In this document: positions 6,523 to 6,816 of the stretch, one piece after another
Layout: every line of letters begins with the position of its first letter
Numbering within the stretch: the stretch's first letter is position 1
Origin: Armatimonadota bacterium
GTDB taxonomy: Bacteria; Armatimonadota; Fimbriimonadia; Fimbriimonadales; Fimbriimonadaceae
Assembly: GCA_023423495.1 (NCBI GenBank)
Contig: JAFAFM010000307.1
Coordinates: forward strand, 1 to 6,816
Direction of reading: 5' to 3'
Length of the DNA: 6,816 bases
Program-made: the position numbers and the translations under genes
Notes under the pieces: generated by a model
The model's database searches: none
What the model was told of the DNA's origin: nothing
Seen by the model: only the letters and a program-made list of their open reading frames with translations

Positions 6523-6624
6523 GGGATGACAGGATACCGCGTGCAGCGGCTACCTGAATCGTTTAAGTGCCATTGGTCGTAACTAGAGAAGGTTCGCGTT
6601 CGGTAGAATGCGAACGGTTCAATC
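6523..6624. other. Divergent accD/nuoB intergenic region
   Basis: This 102-bp gap must contain transcription starts for both accD (leftwards) and nuoB (rightwards). On the minus strand a weak -10-like TATCCT lies 8 nt before the accD TTG, a distance that would fit a leaderless transcript given the missing Shine-Dalgarno, but no matching -35 is visible. On the plus side only TAGAAT at 6604-6609 is noticeable, and it lies within the leader hairpin. Both promoter readings are tentative. Confidence 0.35.
6592..6615 (+). promoter_or_regulatory. Hairpin/inverted repeat in the nuoB leader
   Basis: GTTCGCGTTC (6592-6601) can pair with GAATGCGAAC (6606-6615) around a GGTA tetraloop: ten pairs, nine Watson-Crick and one G-U. 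It ends 9 nt before the nuoB ATG. It overlaps a TAGAAT (6604-6609) that resembles a -10 box but lacks a convincing -35. A second small palindrome, GAACGGTTC (6612-6620), overlaps its 3' arm. No T-tract follows, so it is not an intrinsic terminator. It could be an operator for the divergent accD/nuoB region or an RNA structure masking the nuoB start. Confidence 0.4.
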
Positions 6625-6816
6625 ATGCCAAAACGCGTTGAAACAATCGTTCTCCATGACAGCACCACTCCGGTCTTTGGTGACATGCAAAAGGGCGGAA
6701 ATGTTGTAATCACATCGGTCGAGACCCTGCTCAATCAGGCTAGGGCGAACTCGTTGTGGCCGCTAACATTTGGACTGGCTTGCTGCGCAATTGAAATGAT
6801 GGGAATGGTTTCGGCC
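6625..6816 (+). CDS. nuoB: NADH-quinone oxidoreductase subunit B, N-terminal part
   Basis: The first 64 codons of the complex I subunit that carries the terminal iron-sulfur cluster N2 next to the quinone site, in the peripheral arm at the cytoplasmic membrane. After a variable N-terminus (1-30), the family signature is clear: [21 protein letters not shown] (39-59, key residues Trp45, Pro46, Gly50 and the tandem Cys53-Cys54 that ligate N2). The remaining cluster cysteines lie beyond the window edge at 6816. The ATG at 6625 is chosen because it is the first start in frame and gives a normal-length N-terminus; no Shine-Dalgarno is evident. nuoA, which normally precedes nuoB, is absent here: the gene diverges directly from accD. 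Confidence 0.95.
   Translation, partial: MPKRVETIVLHDSTTPVFGDMQKGGNVVITSVETLLNQARANSLWPLTFGLACCAIEMMGMVSA

Overview
The window is a compact, ordinary-looking stretch of bacterial chromosome with moderate GC, short intergenic gaps and no transposase, phage, CRISPR, tRNA or rRNA signal that I can see. It holds seven complete protein genes, the 5' end of an eighth (nuoB), and possibly the first codons of a ninth at the left edge. The combination of a Planctomycete-type (PSCyt1-like) cytochrome c domain, separate accD and accA genes, a variant triosephosphate isomerase and a complex I gene suggests a free-living, respiring diderm bacterium. Armatimonadota (Fimbriimonas-like) or a relative of the Planctomycetes would fit, but this is an impression from protein style and not a placement.

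Left part, minus strand (49-2017): a secreted protein of about 250 residues that looks like a gluzincin zinc peptidase whose HExxH motif has lost its second histidine (HEFSS). It lies 64 bp upstream of an amidohydrolase of the SAH/aminodeoxyfutalosine deaminase type. A 129-bp divergent gap (2018-2146) carries a short tandem array of heptamers, bracketed by an 11-bp direct repeat.

Middle, plus strand (2147-4703): a GNAT acetyltransferase, then tpiA 9 bp later, then an exported LolA-like/cytochrome c fusion protein. The cytochrome carries an unusual CxCH in place of the CxxCH haem motif. Its stop codon abuts the stop of accA, and the two stops sit at the centre of a perfect 14-bp palindrome.

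Right part: accD-accA on the minus strand encode the two carboxyltransferase subunits of acetyl-CoA carboxylase (malonyl-CoA synthesis). They are separated by 1 nt, and a perfect AGGAGG lies inside the end of accD. Diverging from accD is nuoB (partial), preceded by a 10-bp hairpin and not by nuoA. If the amidohydrolase really is an aminodeoxyfutalosine deaminase, it would belong to menaquinone synthesis and be functionally related to complex I, but this is inference.

No new multi-gene system is evident. The most noteworthy items are the CxCH haem motif in the LolA-like/cytochrome fusion, the degenerate metallopeptidase, the heptamer array, the palindromic stop-stop junction, the nuoB leader hairpin with nuoA missing, and substitutions at conserved AccD and TpiA positions.
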